Below are positions 43,239 through 56,693 of a stretch of DNA of 64,000 nucleotides, one piece after another; position 1 is the stretch's first letter, and the number at the start of each line of letters is the position of its first letter. Below the pieces are notes generated by a model that did no database searches, was not told the origin of the DNA, and saw only the letters and a program-made list of their open reading frames with translations. Source of the DNA: Hydra vulgaris (taxonomy: Eukaryota; Cnidaria; Hydrozoa; Anthoathecata; Hydridae); NCBI RefSeq assembly GCF_038396675.1, contig NC_088928.1, positions 61,351,001 to 61,415,000 on the forward strand. The letters run 5' to 3'. A program made the position numbers and the translations under genes.

Positions 43239-46200
43239 TTATTCTGAGTCATCACCAAAAGTTAGTTTAGAACCTTCAAATTTTTGAATTGAACCTTTGT
43301 TTCCGCCTGAACCACGCCCTCTACCACCACCTCGTCCGCCTCTACCGCCACCACTACCACGACCACCACCTCCACGTCCGCCACCAAAACTTTCTTTAGG
43401 AGCAGCAAAAACTATGTTAATATTACGACCATCGAGATCTTTTTGATTCATGGCGTTTCTAGCTTTAGTAGCACTTTCGACATCGTTATATTCAACAAAT
43501 GCGAAACCTCTTGATTTACCAGTTTCGCGGTCTTTCACGACTCGAGCATCATTAGCATCAGAGAATGCAGAAGCCAAGCTATCATTGTCTGTTTGGAATG
43601 ATAAATTTTTGACCATTAACAGCTTTGTAGGTGTGTCATTATCAAAATTTCCACCTCCTCTACCACCAGATCCAAATCCTCCTCGGCCACGATCGGAACC
43701 ACGACCTCCCCTTCCACCACCCCCACGACCACCTCGGCCGCTGGCTGGCGTAGAAGGTTTGCTATCAGCGTTATCGCAACGAATGGACCTACCATCTAAT
43801 TCTGATCCTGATAAAGCAATACACTTTTTTGCTTCCTCTGCAGAATCAAAATCTGCATATCCAAATCCCTTTGATTGGCCATCACGAGAAATGATTCGTA
43901 CACTTGTGGGTTTTAAGCCATTACTAGAAAGGAACGATTTTAATGAAGATTCTTCAGTGCTAAATGACAATCCACCAATAAAAACACTAGCGGACTCTTT
44001 CCCTTTTTTAGCTGGGGTTTTCGATTTATTATTATTATCATCGGCTTTTCGCTTCTTCGAAACGGGGGCAGTCTCCGTTTCCATTTCTTCTTCTCCATCT
44101 TCGTCATCAGAACTAGAGTCTTCCTTCTTTGCAACTAAATAATACAATAAAATAGTTAACACTGTGATGTAAATTAAAACATTATAAGTAAATATTTAAA
44201 GTTTAAATTACCTTTCTTCGGAGCAGATTCCTCCTCATCTTCTGAAGATTCATCTGATTCATCCGGTTTGGCAGCTTTGATATAAAATATAAAATTGATT
44301 TACAAATTCAAAAAATAAAAGAAACTGATTTTTTTAAACTTTATTTCAAAGTTATTTTTAAAGTTTTCAACCTTTTTTAGAAGCAGGCTTTGCATTTTCT
44401 TCTTCTGAACTTGATTCTTCTGAGCTTGATTCTTTCGCAGCAACTTTTTTAGAAGCAGCTAAAAAAATTAAAAATGTCAAAGTTAAATAAACAGATAAGT
44501 CAATTAATTTATTTAAACTATCATGACAGAATTTTTTTTTAATTCTGATTTCAATTTCAACAAGGCTGCAAAAGCAACCACTATCAAGTTGGGAGTTGCT
44601 AAAATAAGAGTTGTAGAGCAAGGATAGGAGGTTAACAGAAGATTTGAAAAGTTAAAGGTTGTAATTCTTGAAACTGTGATGAAACTACTACTAGACTTAT
44701 TTTATTATTTATTTGATGCAATAAATATAAATCCTTTAAATTTTGATTTGAAAAATCTTCAGAGTATTTCCTTAAAAACCGAAAAAAAACTTTGAGCACA
44801 ATATTATAAAAAAAAGATTAGTCTATACAAACCTTTCTTAACTGGGACAGGTTTTTCTTCTTCGTCACTTGATTCATTTGAGCTGGATTCCTCTTTAACA
44901 GGAGCCTTCTTTGCAGCTACAATAGAAATTAACATTTTGTAGGCAAACTTTGTTGTAAATAGATTGTTGAAAACACATAACATTAAACTTCTAATCATAC
45001 TAAAAAGTTATATATTGATATCTGTTTTTACTTATATATTAGGTTATAAATACTTTGATTATATATCTGTTTTACAAGTTTGTATGTAGGATTACAATAC
45101 AGCATTATCAGGGTGCCAATATTTCAAAGTGGATTTCCCTGATCTTCTACCTGTTTATCTTGATTTAATTTAAAGTTACATGTACAACTTATTTAAGTTA
45201 TGTAAGTTTGATAAGGAGTCATATTTCCTGATTTCTCTCTGAATTTTCTAAAATTTAACCTAATTTCCCTGATAATCCCCTGATTTTATTTTTCCATCTG
45301 AACTTCCTGACTTTTCCCTGTTTCCCCTGATCTGGCAGACACTCTGAATATTATATACAGCAGAAATAAAAAATCATTTCCTATAACTTCCCACTTTTTT
45401 CTAACTTCTGATTTCAGGTTTACTTGACTAGTTTAATATGAAATTTAAACTTAATATGAAATATAATTTAAAATAAAAATGAATATTTAAAGTTTAATAT
45501 GAAATTTAAATTTAAGATTTAAGTTGAACAGCAATAAAAATGTTTTAATTTAAAAACAGTTGAACCTGCTAAGTGTAAAAAATCTAAAAAGGTTAAGATA
45601 AATATTGTAAAAATCAGTTAAAACCATACTTATTGCTGAAAAATATTGATAGCCCTAACAATACATAAAGGCAAGAGTTAGTTAGAAAAAACAAAAATAA
45701 CATGGTAGCATGAAAAAAAGAAAATAAATACTGCACATATATACAAACAGCTTTTTATAAAAAATACAGCTCTTGAAATACATACTTGTTAGCCTGTTTT
45801 TTGTCTGTATGACTGAAACAACATCAATAACAAAAAAAACAAAATAAGTGAACAATGAAAAGTCATTTTCAGATAATTGGAGTTGCTGAGTTTCACTTTG
45901 TAAGACATAAAAATCAGTTTGTCTAAAAGACCTTTTAATTCAAGATACATAGATGACTGTTTAATGACTGATTCACTGTTTATGCAGTGATAAAACTTTG
46001 TAAACTAGAGATGAACTTGTAGAGATTCAGAGATTTAAGGCAGATTTTATTAGATACTATTTCCAGGAATCAATTTACTAATTCCAGGAATCTGCAAAAA
46101 TCAGGCCTTATTTTAAATAAAAAATGCTTAGTGCATTTGCCTAATGTGAATTTAATATCATAAAATTCTCTTTATTTATTAACCTGACACCGCATATTGT

Positions 46201-47265
46201 ATATTTAAATAAACAGAATTTGACTTAATTTTATAGTGCAAATTTAAATAAATGTTTAGTTGTGTTAGCATGTTTAGTTTTATGTATAGTTTTATTAAAT
46301 GGTTAGCATGTTTAGTTTTTCTAAGAAAATATACTAATAAAACCAAGGATTTAAAGCACATAAATGGTTTTTTGTTCGTGAGATCTGCAATCTTAGAAAC
46401 TAATAGAAAATCTAAAAAATCTGGGGGAAAATGTGGTGTCGGATTAAAGACAATTTTTTTAAATTACCGCAAAACAATTTAAATACTATTTTAACTCATT
46501 TTTTATTATTAGTATTAAGAAATATTTATTTTCTTTCAGATTCTTACTTAGATTAAGTAATTAAATTTAAGATTACATTTTTAAACATGTTTAATATAAA
46601 CAGATTTCTTTCTTATCTCATATTTGTATATTTTAATTAAAATGTTAAATTTTTCAAAAAAATTATTTCTTAAATTTCTAATTGTGGCTTAGAAAACAAT
46701 AAAGATTTTTTATTTTGAGAAAATGAGCGCGAAACAAATAAAAAACTGTTATCTTATTCACTTTTGCTATTAAAAACTTATTATATTAGCAATATTGTTG
46801 CGAAGTAACAAATATTTTTCCAAATTATGGTTATAGTTTCTCACCTTTTTTTAATTGTTGATTATGATAGAGAATTTAATGCTGATTAGGAATCATAAAA
46901 ACATAGGTCTAAAAATCATTAAAGTGCTCTAATTCGATGTCAAAGTTTAAAAAATTACACTAAAAAAAAGCAAATATTTACCATTTTTTTAATAATTGAT
47001 TATAATTAAAATCCTTTTCATAGATGAATTTAAAAAAGAATGGCTTTTATCAACAGTTTAAAGTAAAACTGTTCAAAAAATTTTTTTCGATAAAAATTAA
47101 TAAAAAATATGCAAAATATATTCATTAAAACATTTAATTTAAATAAAATTTAATTTCGATGACAATAAAAACAGGGTCGCATAATTAAAAAAAAAATTTT
47201 CTAAAGGATTGATTTTAAAATATAAACTTATGTGAAAAATGTTTTGAAAAATGGCAAATTAGCCC

Positions 47266-47300
<35 letters not shown>

Positions 47301-50300
47301 CTACAATTAAGTCTACTAAAAACTAAATTACAACCTGACTAAAAATAAAAACTAATTTTTATTATTTTAGAAAACAAAATTGAATATTTAAAAAATTTTT
47401 ATAATTATATAAAACACCTATTACTGGGCCGGGTGAATAAAAAAAAGCAATTGCTTTTACGCGGTAATTTGTCAGCTTTACAAAATTGAAATTTTTTCAA
47501 AATTGCTGAATAAAAATTTCAATAAATTTGCTTAGGTTTTTATTCACGTAGAGCTGACCAATTACCAAGTTAATTGCTTAACTTTACATGAATAAAAATT
47601 TGATGAAGCTTTTTTTTTACGTAAAGCTAACCAGTTTCTGAGTAAAAGCAATTGCTAATTTTTATTAGCCCAGCCTAATGCCTAATGTGCTAATTTTAAA
47701 ACACAACTAACACACAGATTACTTTTTTATTAACAATAAAAACAAGATTAATTAAACCAAGGGTTAAATTAAGTAATTGCGTATTGCCATATCTGGAATA
47801 ACTTCTGGTCCTCTAAGTTTTAGTTAAAAGAAAAATGTAAATTCTAATGTTTATTAACAGGCAAATTTAACTTTTTTTTTTACCAAAAAACTAAACAACA
47901 ATTTTATTTATCAAAATTTTGATTTAGAGTTTAATTACTAAACAACTTAATAACACAACAAAAATAACAACAAATGACTAGAAAAACTAATAAATAACAC
48001 AAGCTTACTCAAAACTTCCACTTATAATTTTTTGATTTAACAGCATTAGTTAACACTGATTTAAAAATATGAAAAATGAGGACCATATATATTTCCAGGT
48101 ATTGCAATATTCAATCGCTTAATGAAACCTTTCTCAAATTTATACAAAAACTATTAAGAACTTTGTAAACAAAAACCTTTTTTTGCTGGTTTAGCCTTTT
48201 CAGTTGTCTCTGAAACAGAACCTTTTTTAGCAGCAGCTTTTTTAGTTGGGACTAAAATGGAAAAACTTACATAAAATAATTGGTTGATTAACAGCTTAAA
48301 ACAAAAAAACAAAAAAATGATTGGGTAAAATTTTTTTAAAAGGGAATAAATTTTCATGTTTAAAACTTTATATTTAACATAAGATTTGTTAAGTTTACTT
48401 AAAAAATTCTTAAAAAAAATTTTGCCTAAAAAATTATGGTTATTTTGCAATACATTTATAAAAAGTTATAAGTGCATTTAGCACTTTTGCAACAAAATAA
48501 AAAAAAATTTAATTTGAGACTACAAAAAAATCAAATAAATAAACAAAATTGTGAAATAAAAACATTAATTACGGCTTAGTATTTTTCAAACTTTTACAGA
48601 AGACTGTTTAGATATTTCAATTAGAAAAAGTTTTGGCATAACATAAATGACTTCATGGCTTAGGCAAAATCGTCATTTCATATATCACATGCAAACAACG
48701 CAAAACAAATAATTTTGCGTAAAGTTTATTTTATAATTGGTCAAATTTAAATATGAATGCTTTTTCTTTTGAAGTTTCTTTTAAAACCGTTAAAGTTGTA
48801 TTGTTAAAAACATTAAAAACTTAATTAAAATTTAAAATAACCAAGAGAACTGTTAAAAAAGTAAAAATATATTGTTTGGTTGATCAGCTAGGCTATCATT
48901 TTGAATTTAAGTGACAAGTAGTTGATCAGACAGGCTATCAATTTGAAAATGCACTAAACACAAGAGTACATGAATAGCATTTGGGCGGATGTAGAGGACT
49001 TATTACTTATAGCAGGCTTAAATTATCTATTTTTAACCTTCATTTAATAATTTATTAGCTGAAAAGGATTTATAAACAAAGCAGTTAAAATATAATATTT
49101 ATATACCTAAGTTTTGATAGATCCGAAACTCTTAAGTCTTGAATTACAATATTAAATTTAACTTCAAAATATAACAATTACTTTTCTGTGCAGCAGGCTT
49201 CACTTCTTCATCGCTTGATTCATCTGAACTAGGTTCTTTTTTAGATGGAGCTTTCTTAGAAGCAGCTAGATAAAGAAAAAGGATAGATAATAAATACAAA
49301 ATTATATATTAAATGAATATGATCAAAATTTTTTGCAATGTAACACCAAATAAATAAAAATCACTCTAGGACTTAAGAATAAAAATTGAAAATACTTGAA
49401 ATACTTGAGGTATTAAAGTGATAAAACTTATTGAAAACAAAGTATAATTTGTAACAACTATTTTAAATGACATGATCATAATTATTTTTTAGTTAAATTT
49501 TGATTAATGTTTTCAGATTCTAGTTTTAATTATAAAATTCCCTTAACAATAATTTTTAAACTTGAGTTTAAATGAGTTTAAATTTGCAAATTTGAGTTTA
49601 AATTGAATTAAAGTTTGAGTAAAAAATCAAGTAAAAATCAAGTTTAAATTTTTTAATTTGAAAAGTTTAGAGATAACAAAGACATTGGAAAACTTTTTAC
49701 TTGATTTTGTCTTTTGAAATAAAATTTTGCATTAAAATTGCTGGAAAAATAGTCATTAGATTAAAATTTATTTATGAAACTGAATTAATTGTAATTTTTC
49801 TTCAAAATAATTTTGTTAAAAAATGTTTAAGTTATAATTTTTTATTTCATGTTTTTTGAAATTTTTTGTTGAAAACAATTCATAATTTAAACAAAGCATT
49901 TTTCAAAAAATTATTAAATTTAAATTTAATTAAAGCTGTTAATTTTTTTTATAAATCTTTTGACTAAAGAAAGTAAATTTTGTTAAGAAAAATTAAAATT
50001 TTCATCAATAATGAAAAAGATTTTTTTGCCTGTATTATTTTAATAAAAATTTAGGATTTGAATATCTAAATATAATTTTTAATTTAACATCCACCCAATG
50101 TGATTATAGCCCACCTTTCTTAACTGTAGCAGGTTTGGTTTCCTCTTCATCACTTGATTCTTCAGAGCTAGACTCTTTCTTAGCCGATGTCTTCAAAGGA
50201 ACAGCTTTTTTAGCTGGAGGTTCTTCATTATCACTGGAATCTTCAGAACTAGATTCTTTTTTAGCTGGTTTAACAGATGTTTTAGCAGGTGTCTTTACAA

Positions 50301-53206
50301 CCACAGATTTTTTCGTGTTACTTTCATCACTTGAATTCTCAGAACTAGATTCTTTTTTAGCGGGTGTTTTTGCGTGATTTTTTTTTGCAGCTGGTTTTTT
50401 AGCATCATCACTTGAGTCATCAGAACTTGACTCTTTTTTAGCCGGTGTCTTGGCAGGTGTCTTAACAGAAACAACTGTTTTAGCAACAGGCTTTTTAGTA
50501 ACTTCTTCATCACTCGAGTCTTCTGAACTTGACTCTTTTTTAACAGGTGTTTTAGCAGGTGTTTTTACAAGATCTTTTTTTGCTGCAGGCTTTTTAGCAT
50601 CTTCATCACTTGACTCATCAGAACTTGACTCTTTTTTAGCTGATGCTTTAACAGTAGTTTTAGCAGGCGTTTTTAAAAGCTCTTTCTTTGCTACAGGTTT
50701 TTTAGCATCTTCATCACTTGACTCATCAGAACTCGACTCTTTTTTAGCTGGTGTCTTGGCAGGTGTCTTAACAGGAACAACAGTTTTTGCAACAGGCTTT
50801 TTAGTAACTTCTTCATCACTTGAGTCTTCTGAACTTGACTCTTTTTTAACAGGTGTTTTAGCAGGTGTTTTTACAAGATCTTTTTTTGCTGCAGGCTTTT
50901 TAGTATCTTCGTCACTCGACTCATCAGAACTAGATTCTTCCTTAGATGAAGCTTTAGCAGGTGTCTTTACAGAAACAACATTCTTTGCAACAAGTTTTTT
51001 AGTAGCTTCTTCATCGCTTGACTCGTCAGAACTTGACTCTTTTTTAGCCGGTGTCTTGGCAGGTGTCTTAACAGGAACAACAGCTTTTGCAACAGGCTTT
51101 TTAGTATCTTCATCACTTGAGTCTTCTGAACTTGACTCCTTTTTAGCAGGTGTTTTAGCAGGCGTTTTTACAAGATTTTTTTTTGCTGCAGGCTTTTTAG
51201 TATCTTCATCACTTGACTCATCAGAACTTGATTCTTTCTTAGATGAAGCCTTAGCAGGTGTCTTTACAGAAACAGAATTCTTTGCAAGAGGCTTTTTAGT
51301 ATCTTCTTCATCACTTGAGTCTTCAGAACTTGACTTTTTTTTAGCCGGTGTCTTGGCAGGTGTCTTAACAGGAACAACAGTTTTTGCAACAGGCTTTTTA
51401 GTATCTTCATCACTTGAGTCTTCTGAACTGGACTCCTTTTTAGCAGGTGTTTTAGCAGGCGTTTTTACAAGATTTTTTTTTGCTGCAGGCTTTTTAGTAT
51501 CTTCATCACTTGACTCATCAGAACTTGATTCTTTCTTAGATGAAGCCTTAGCAGGTGTCTTTACAGAAACAGAATTCTTTGCAACAGGCTTTTTAGTATT
51601 TTCTTCATCACTTGAGTCTTCAGAACTTGACTCTTTAGCAGATGCTTTAACAGTAGTTTTAGCAGGCGTTATTAAAAGCTCTTTCTTTGCAACTGGCTTT
51701 TTAGCATCTTCATCACTTGAATCATCAGAACTTGACTCATCAGAACTCGACTCTTTTTTAGCTGGTGTCTTGGCAGGTGTCTTAACAGGAACAACAGTTT
51801 TTGCAACAGGCTTTTTAGTAACTTCTTCATCACTTGAGTCTTCTGAACTTGACTCTTTTTTAGCAGGCGTTTTTACAAGATTTTTTTTTGTTGCAGGTTT
51901 TTTAGCAACATCATCGCTTGACTCATCAGAACTAGATTCTTTCTTAGTCTTTACAACAACAGGCTTTTTGGCTGGAGATACTTCTTCATCACTGGATTCT
52001 TCAGAGCTAGATTCTTTTTTAACCTGCGCTTTAGCAGGCGTCTTTATTAAAACAGCTTTTTTAGCAGGAGGTTCTTCCTCATCACTGGATTCTTCTGAAC
52101 TAGACTCTTTTTTAGTAGGTGTTTTAGCAGGCGTTTTAACTGGAACTGATTTTTTTGCTTGAGTTTTTTCTTCCTCAGAAGAACTCTTAGAGTTTGACTC
52201 TTTTTTACCTTTTTTAGTAGGTTTTTTTTTCATTTGAGACTCGCCTGCTTCTTCTTCACTAGACTCGTCAGAAGTTGAATCTTTATGAGCAGGAGCTTTT
52301 TTAACAGCTTAAAAAGGGGTAAAGTTCATATTTTTAAGAACAATTTTTAATCTAATCATAGTTTGAATTAGCAAAAAAAAAAACTCATTATCAAAAGCAT
52401 AAATTATTAATTTAAAATAACACAGGCTTTAAGAAAAATAAAAAAACAGGTTTTAAATATCAAAAAGACAGACTTAAAATATAAAAAATTTGAGACCTGA
52501 GAAATTTAATTAACTATGTTGATAACTGTTTGTTCTTTTTGAAACTTTTTAAAAAATTTTATTCAAATTAACAAACCAAAAAAGAAACATGCTTTACTTT
52601 ATGGTAACTAGAGCTTTAAATTATCTCAAGTTTCAAAGACTCCTTAAATGTATTTTACATTAAGAAAAGAATAATACTTTACATACCACCATTTTTCAAT
52701 GGAGCGGTTTTAGTAATAACTTCTTCTTCACCGCTTGATTCTTCAGAACTGGAATCTTTTTTTGCAGGTGCTTTTTTAACAACTAAAAAAACAAGAATGC
52801 TATAAATAAAAATTAACTACAATAATAATTAGATAATGCATCTTTTGTATTTGATTAATTACTAATATAAGAATTTTAAAGTATGCATGTCTGCATTTTT
52901 TGTTTAAAAATAAATGAACATAAGTTGTAAAACTACACGAAAACATAGTGAATAAACAATGATCAAGCACTAAAAAATAGCAATAAATTGAAATTTACGG
53001 AATATGAAGCTACTAAATAGATTTATAATGATTATTTAAAGTAGACTTTTATTTAATGTACCTTCCTTTACTTTTTGTATTTTCCCTTTTTTAACTTGCA
53101 CTTCGTTTTGAGTAGTTTCTTCATCTGAAGGTTCTTTAAGTGGCGTCTTAGATTTCTTAACCTTGACAGATTTTTCTGTGGCGGATACAACTTTGGTCTT
53201 GGCCAT
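43239..53206 (-). CDS. Nucleolin-like protein with Nopp140-like repeat region, 9 exons (1240 aa)
   Basis: Coding exons (minus strand): 53206-53062, 52782-52687, 52307-50115, 49265-49182, 48251-48177, 44916-44833, 44458-44372, 44274-44212, 44134-43239. Every boundary has GT/AG and every intron is phase 1; the sum is 3723 nt, an exact frame. Residues 1-990 alternate acidic CK2-type serine blocks (KKESSSEESSDEE) with basic TPAK blocks, as in Nopp140 and nucleolin. Then come a nuclear-signal-like SKKRK, RRM1 (SVFIGGLSFS, SKGFGYADF; about 992-1067), an RGG segment, RRM2 (KLLMVKNLSF, SRGFAFVEY; about 1113-1188) and a C-terminal RGG tail. Inferred role: nucleolar rRNA transcription/processing factor. 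Odd: RGG between two RRMs and an acidic part several times the vertebrate length. Start MAKTKVVS at 53206 is the first ATG after a TATA box. Confidence 0.9.
44917..48176 (-). other. Largest intron of the nucleolin-like gene
   Basis: 3260-bp intron with GT/AG ends. It holds a MITE (47427-47675) and an A/T run near 47273. Vertebrate nucleolin introns host snoRNAs; I saw no C/D box pair on the minus strand here. Other introns (49266-50114, 48252-49181, 52308-52686, 52783-53061) are AT-rich and empty. Confidence 0.75.
47427..47675. mobile_element. MITE, copy 2, in intron
   Basis: Starts GGCCGGGTGAATAAAAAA and ends TTTTTATTAGCCCAGCC. Same family and internal motifs as 11117-11362 but more diverged. 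No clear target duplication. Confidence 0.8.
50600..51900 (-). repeat. Coding tandem repeat in the giant exon
   Basis: Roughly 90-100-bp units encoding one acidic Ser block plus one Lys/Pro/Ala block, grouped into higher-order units; 51188-51285 and 51488-51585 are almost identical at a 300-bp distance. Indicates unequal crossing-over within the exon. Confidence 0.8.
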
Positions 53207-53300
53207 ATTTGTGAAACGTTTCTGTTGATCACCACGAGGTAAAGAACTTTAAAATTTCACGTGGAGGCGAATAAGTTTACGGTAATCTTTTGACTCCCTG

Positions 53301-53310
53301 TATATTTATA
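53301..53310 (-). promoter_or_regulatory. TATA box of the nucleolin-like gene
   Basis: TATAAATATA on the minus strand, about 95 bp upstream of the ATG at 53206, leaving a leader of some 65 bp if transcription begins about 30 bp downstream. Confidence 0.5.
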
Positions 53311-53410
53311 GTTAAAAAGGAGGAGATTTGTTAAAACAATTCCGTTACACAAGGTTGATCCGATGAAGTCGGTTTCAAAGTGAAAGGCGGAACAGTCAAT
53401 TTCTTAAAAG

Positions 53411-53470
53411 TCTCTCCTCCCACACTTTGTTTCTAAAAGGTCTTTTAGAAAAAAAGTGTGGGAGGAGAGA
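53411..53470. repeat. 60-bp hairpin upstream of the nucleolin-like gene
   Basis: Arms start TCTCTCCTCCCACACTTT and end with its complement; near-perfect with almost no loop. It lies 100 bp upstream of the TATA box. A foldback element or regulatory hairpin. Confidence 0.85.
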
Positions 53471-53861
53471 AGCCAGTGGCCCAAGCCCTCCTAGTCTTGT
53501 CGGCTCTGTTTAATAAACAATAAATTTTATTAAAAGTAATTTGATTCATGAATAATGGCCAGGAAGAAAGGTGACAAAAAGCCCTCTTTCCTGACCCTCA
53601 TTCGCATCCCACTTTTTACAAAACTTTTACAATAAAATATAAAGATTAATTTAAAGTTTTTTTTTAACCCCCTTGAAAACCCGCGGCACTCTCCTTAAAA
53701 CGCTTATATTTTACTTATTCTCAAACATTAAAAACAACAAATAAAACAACAAATAAAGCATTAAATAGTGATAAAATTAATAAATTAGCAAGAATTGCTG
53801 TTCTCTACTTACTCTGTAAAAAAATGATGCTTAATCAGCTAATTTCAATCACAATGATTTA

Positions 53862-54045
53862 GCAGCCTTAGCGAAGTAGTAAGCGCGCTTGCCTCAGAAA
53901 CTAGTGATCCGTGGTTCAACGCCAAGGGAAAAATTGTACAACATTGGTAGGGAAGGAAGCGTAAACATCCTTTTAAATGCTCTTCCCTCTGTGATAAGAT
54001 CGAATGGAATTTTCGGGGCATCTAAAATAAATAATATAAAAATAA
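53862..54045 (+). mobile_element. tRNA-derived SINE
   Basis: Head with A-box-like TTAGCGAAGTAGTAAGCGC (53869) and B-box GTGGTTCAACGCC (53911), the pol III promoter layout of tRNA-derived SINEs. A unique body follows (GGTAGGGAAGGAAGCGTAAA ... TCTTCCCTCTGTGATAAG) and an ATAA/A-rich tail near 54020-54050. Confidence 0.7.
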
Positions 54046-54049
54046 AAAA

Positions 54050-56690
54050 TTTAAATGGTCGGTGACTTATATCAAGATTTCAATCAAATGATCTTTTTGG
54101 ATGACTAATGATTTAATCAAATTTTTCATTATGTTTGCTTTTAACAATAAAGAGTCATATAAAAACATTTTTTGTCATATTTTAAAACAGTATAAAATAA
54201 ATATAGCAGAACTACGTATTTATAGAACTAATGACTCAAAGTATACCATTAGAATAAAATACTACAAGTAAAGCTACAGTGCACAAAACAAATCAATCAA
54301 AATAATCATCAGTTAAAATTATTCCATATGTAAATCATTAATATTAATCATCAATATCAAATTGAATAATTTTCTGCTGATAAATTGCCTTAAAGAGAAT
54401 TACAAGCTTATTAAGTATTAAGATCCAGTACGGAAAAAGTTAATAAGCTTGCATTTCTCAGTTTTGATTGTAACAGGGCTTAAGAGAAGAACACACTTTC
54501 AACTTCTGCAGAAAAAGCTACCGCAGTCATCAATTGCAAAATTGTATTTAAAGTTAAAAAAAAAAAAAGTTAAATTTAATGTTAAATTTAATCTCCACAA
54601 TGTGATCTCCACCACTAAATAGACAAATGCTGTTAAAATCTCCAAGCTAAATTTAAATTTTGGGAATGGGCATAACCTTCCTCTGAATTTCATAACTGAG
54701 GAATGATATGTGGGTATTGTAAATGAGCATATTCCAACGCAGTATTTTTTTTAACTTCATTCAACAATAAACCTTGGTAATGAGGTTCAAAAAAATAGCC
54801 CAGAAGACTGGGAAGGAGTCACTGCCATTTTGTATATATTTTTTAACTTCTTTTGGACAACTTTCACACAACTTTTACACAAAAGTCTGTTTTCTATATT
54901 CTTCCACACTTCCACTAGGTCTACTATTTTGAATTTGTCACTTGTGCTTTATCAAGTGCAAAGGCAATAGGTTTTAGGCAAGTAAGTTAGAGACATTCTG
55001 TCACACAGTAGTGTCAATTATTACCAGTAAGACAGAATTTAGCAGCGTTGACCAATTTGCAATATACATATTTAGACAGCCACACATGGTATTTCAGCGA
55101 GTATTTTGAGGCAAGACAAGAAGGATATAAGCTAGTTAGTCCACCAGCTTTTCTACATTCTGTCAAAGTGGTGGTTCTTGAAATAATTGTTAATATTTAC
55201 TATATGATGTTTAACATCGTCAAATTCTTTTTTGTCTGTGATTTTTTTGCATATACATTTAAATTTAATTTTTATGCAGAAACTGATGATGATCCTGAGG
55301 GTTGCTTTTTAACACCAAATTGGCTGTTGAGAAAAAGATTGAAATTTAGTTTCTAAAAAAAGGTATTATTATTTAATTATAAAGTTTACGTTATATCACT
55401 TTTTGTATTGTTTTACTGACAAAATTCATTTAAGTGTACTTCCATTCTTGCCACCAAACTATGCAGTTTTTTTTGCACATCCTAAATCTTGCTTTACATC
55501 CTTTGGTACTTTTGTTTTAAGTTTTTTAAATATGGGTCACACTGGATTAGATCTTTCAGACATTTTTTGTTTTCTTTAAACACAATATAAACTTAATATA
55601 ATAGAATTGTAGAAAATCTTCAAACAATGGCATAATGTGGATACATTTGTGGATGCATAAGGTCAAAAGATACATCAACGTGTTATATTAACATTAAAAT
55701 CAACAGAGCTGAGTTATAAGACCGTGTCTTCTGCCAGCCCCAATTGAAATTTTTAACCATTATATTTTTATGTTGTAAAATATTGTAAAGTTTATTTTAA
55801 ATGACAAAATAAATAAAATTAAATTATATTAACTAATAAATAAATGTGTTAAATGTTTAAGTTGTGAGTGGTTTAAATCTCATATGTTCAAGCTGTGAGT
55901 GGGTTTTTTTATTTGTTTTTTTTTATTATTTTAAATTTGCCGTTTAAAGTAATTACAATTCTTGTATTAGTAAAATACACAAATAGCGGGGGCGAGAAGA
56001 AGACAAAGTAGTCTTATCGCCCCCAAAAACTTAATATGTTCTTTAATACATATTATACTTTAGGTTAAAACTTCATATGTTCAGATTGTGAATGAATTAA
56101 ATTCTTAAATCCTACTCATAAAAATCCCTAATAAAAATTGAGGGTCAAAAAGTTTTTAACATTAATGTTGCCGTTGGGTTTTCTTTTTTTTTTATTAAGG
56201 TGCCCCAAAATCTTTTCTATTGATTAAAAGAGTGCCTAGCCTTAAACATAAACACTCAGTTAATGTGCACTTAACTGCGGCTATTCCAATTTATCATAAA
56301 TTGGAATTGACTTTTTAAATTGACCTAATTTTTATTAGAATTGACTTTTTATAAATTGACATAAATTTTAGTTGATTTATCTAGGCTCCGCTGCGTCTAC
56401 GACTCTACGAGTCAATGATATAGCCGATATATCATCGATGAAAAAATAAGTTTTAATTATATAATTATTAAATAAAAATAATAATACAATAATTAATAAA
56501 CAACGATGATAGTTAATATGATTTAGCATTAAATATTTTAAAGTTAATATAAACTGCACCGCAAAACTAATGAATTTATTTAAATAATATATCTATCAAA
56601 AATTAAATATAACTTCGGAGGTTATTTATCTGTTTTGTTACTGGTAATTTATCTAACAACTTTACATCGAACTATAGGAGTGGAAAAAAG
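54050..56690. other. AT-rich DNA without supported genes
   Basis: ORFs such as 55048-55356 show no recognisable motif. Near 55770-55830, TTGTAAAATATTGTAAAG followed by ATGACAAAATAAATA resembles the 3' UTR end of the LINE at 7020-7063 and may be a 3' fragment of a related LINE. Confidence 0.45.
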
Positions 56691-56693
56691 TAT

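Noticed and set aside
50450-52162. 570-codon plus-strand ORF
   Set aside because: Antisense of the repeat exon of the nucleolin-like gene; its openness follows from the repeated codons on the other strand.
43239-53206. snoRNAs in introns of the nucleolin-like gene
   Set aside because: Known in vertebrates, but I saw no minus-strand C/D box pair with suitable spacing; not an exhaustive search.
53862-53930. Functional tRNA gene
   Set aside because: A and B boxes are present but the acceptor and anticodon stems do not fold; body and tail fit a SINE.
55048-55356. 102-codon ORF
   Set aside because: No motif, promoter or splice context; composition like surrounding noncoding DNA.
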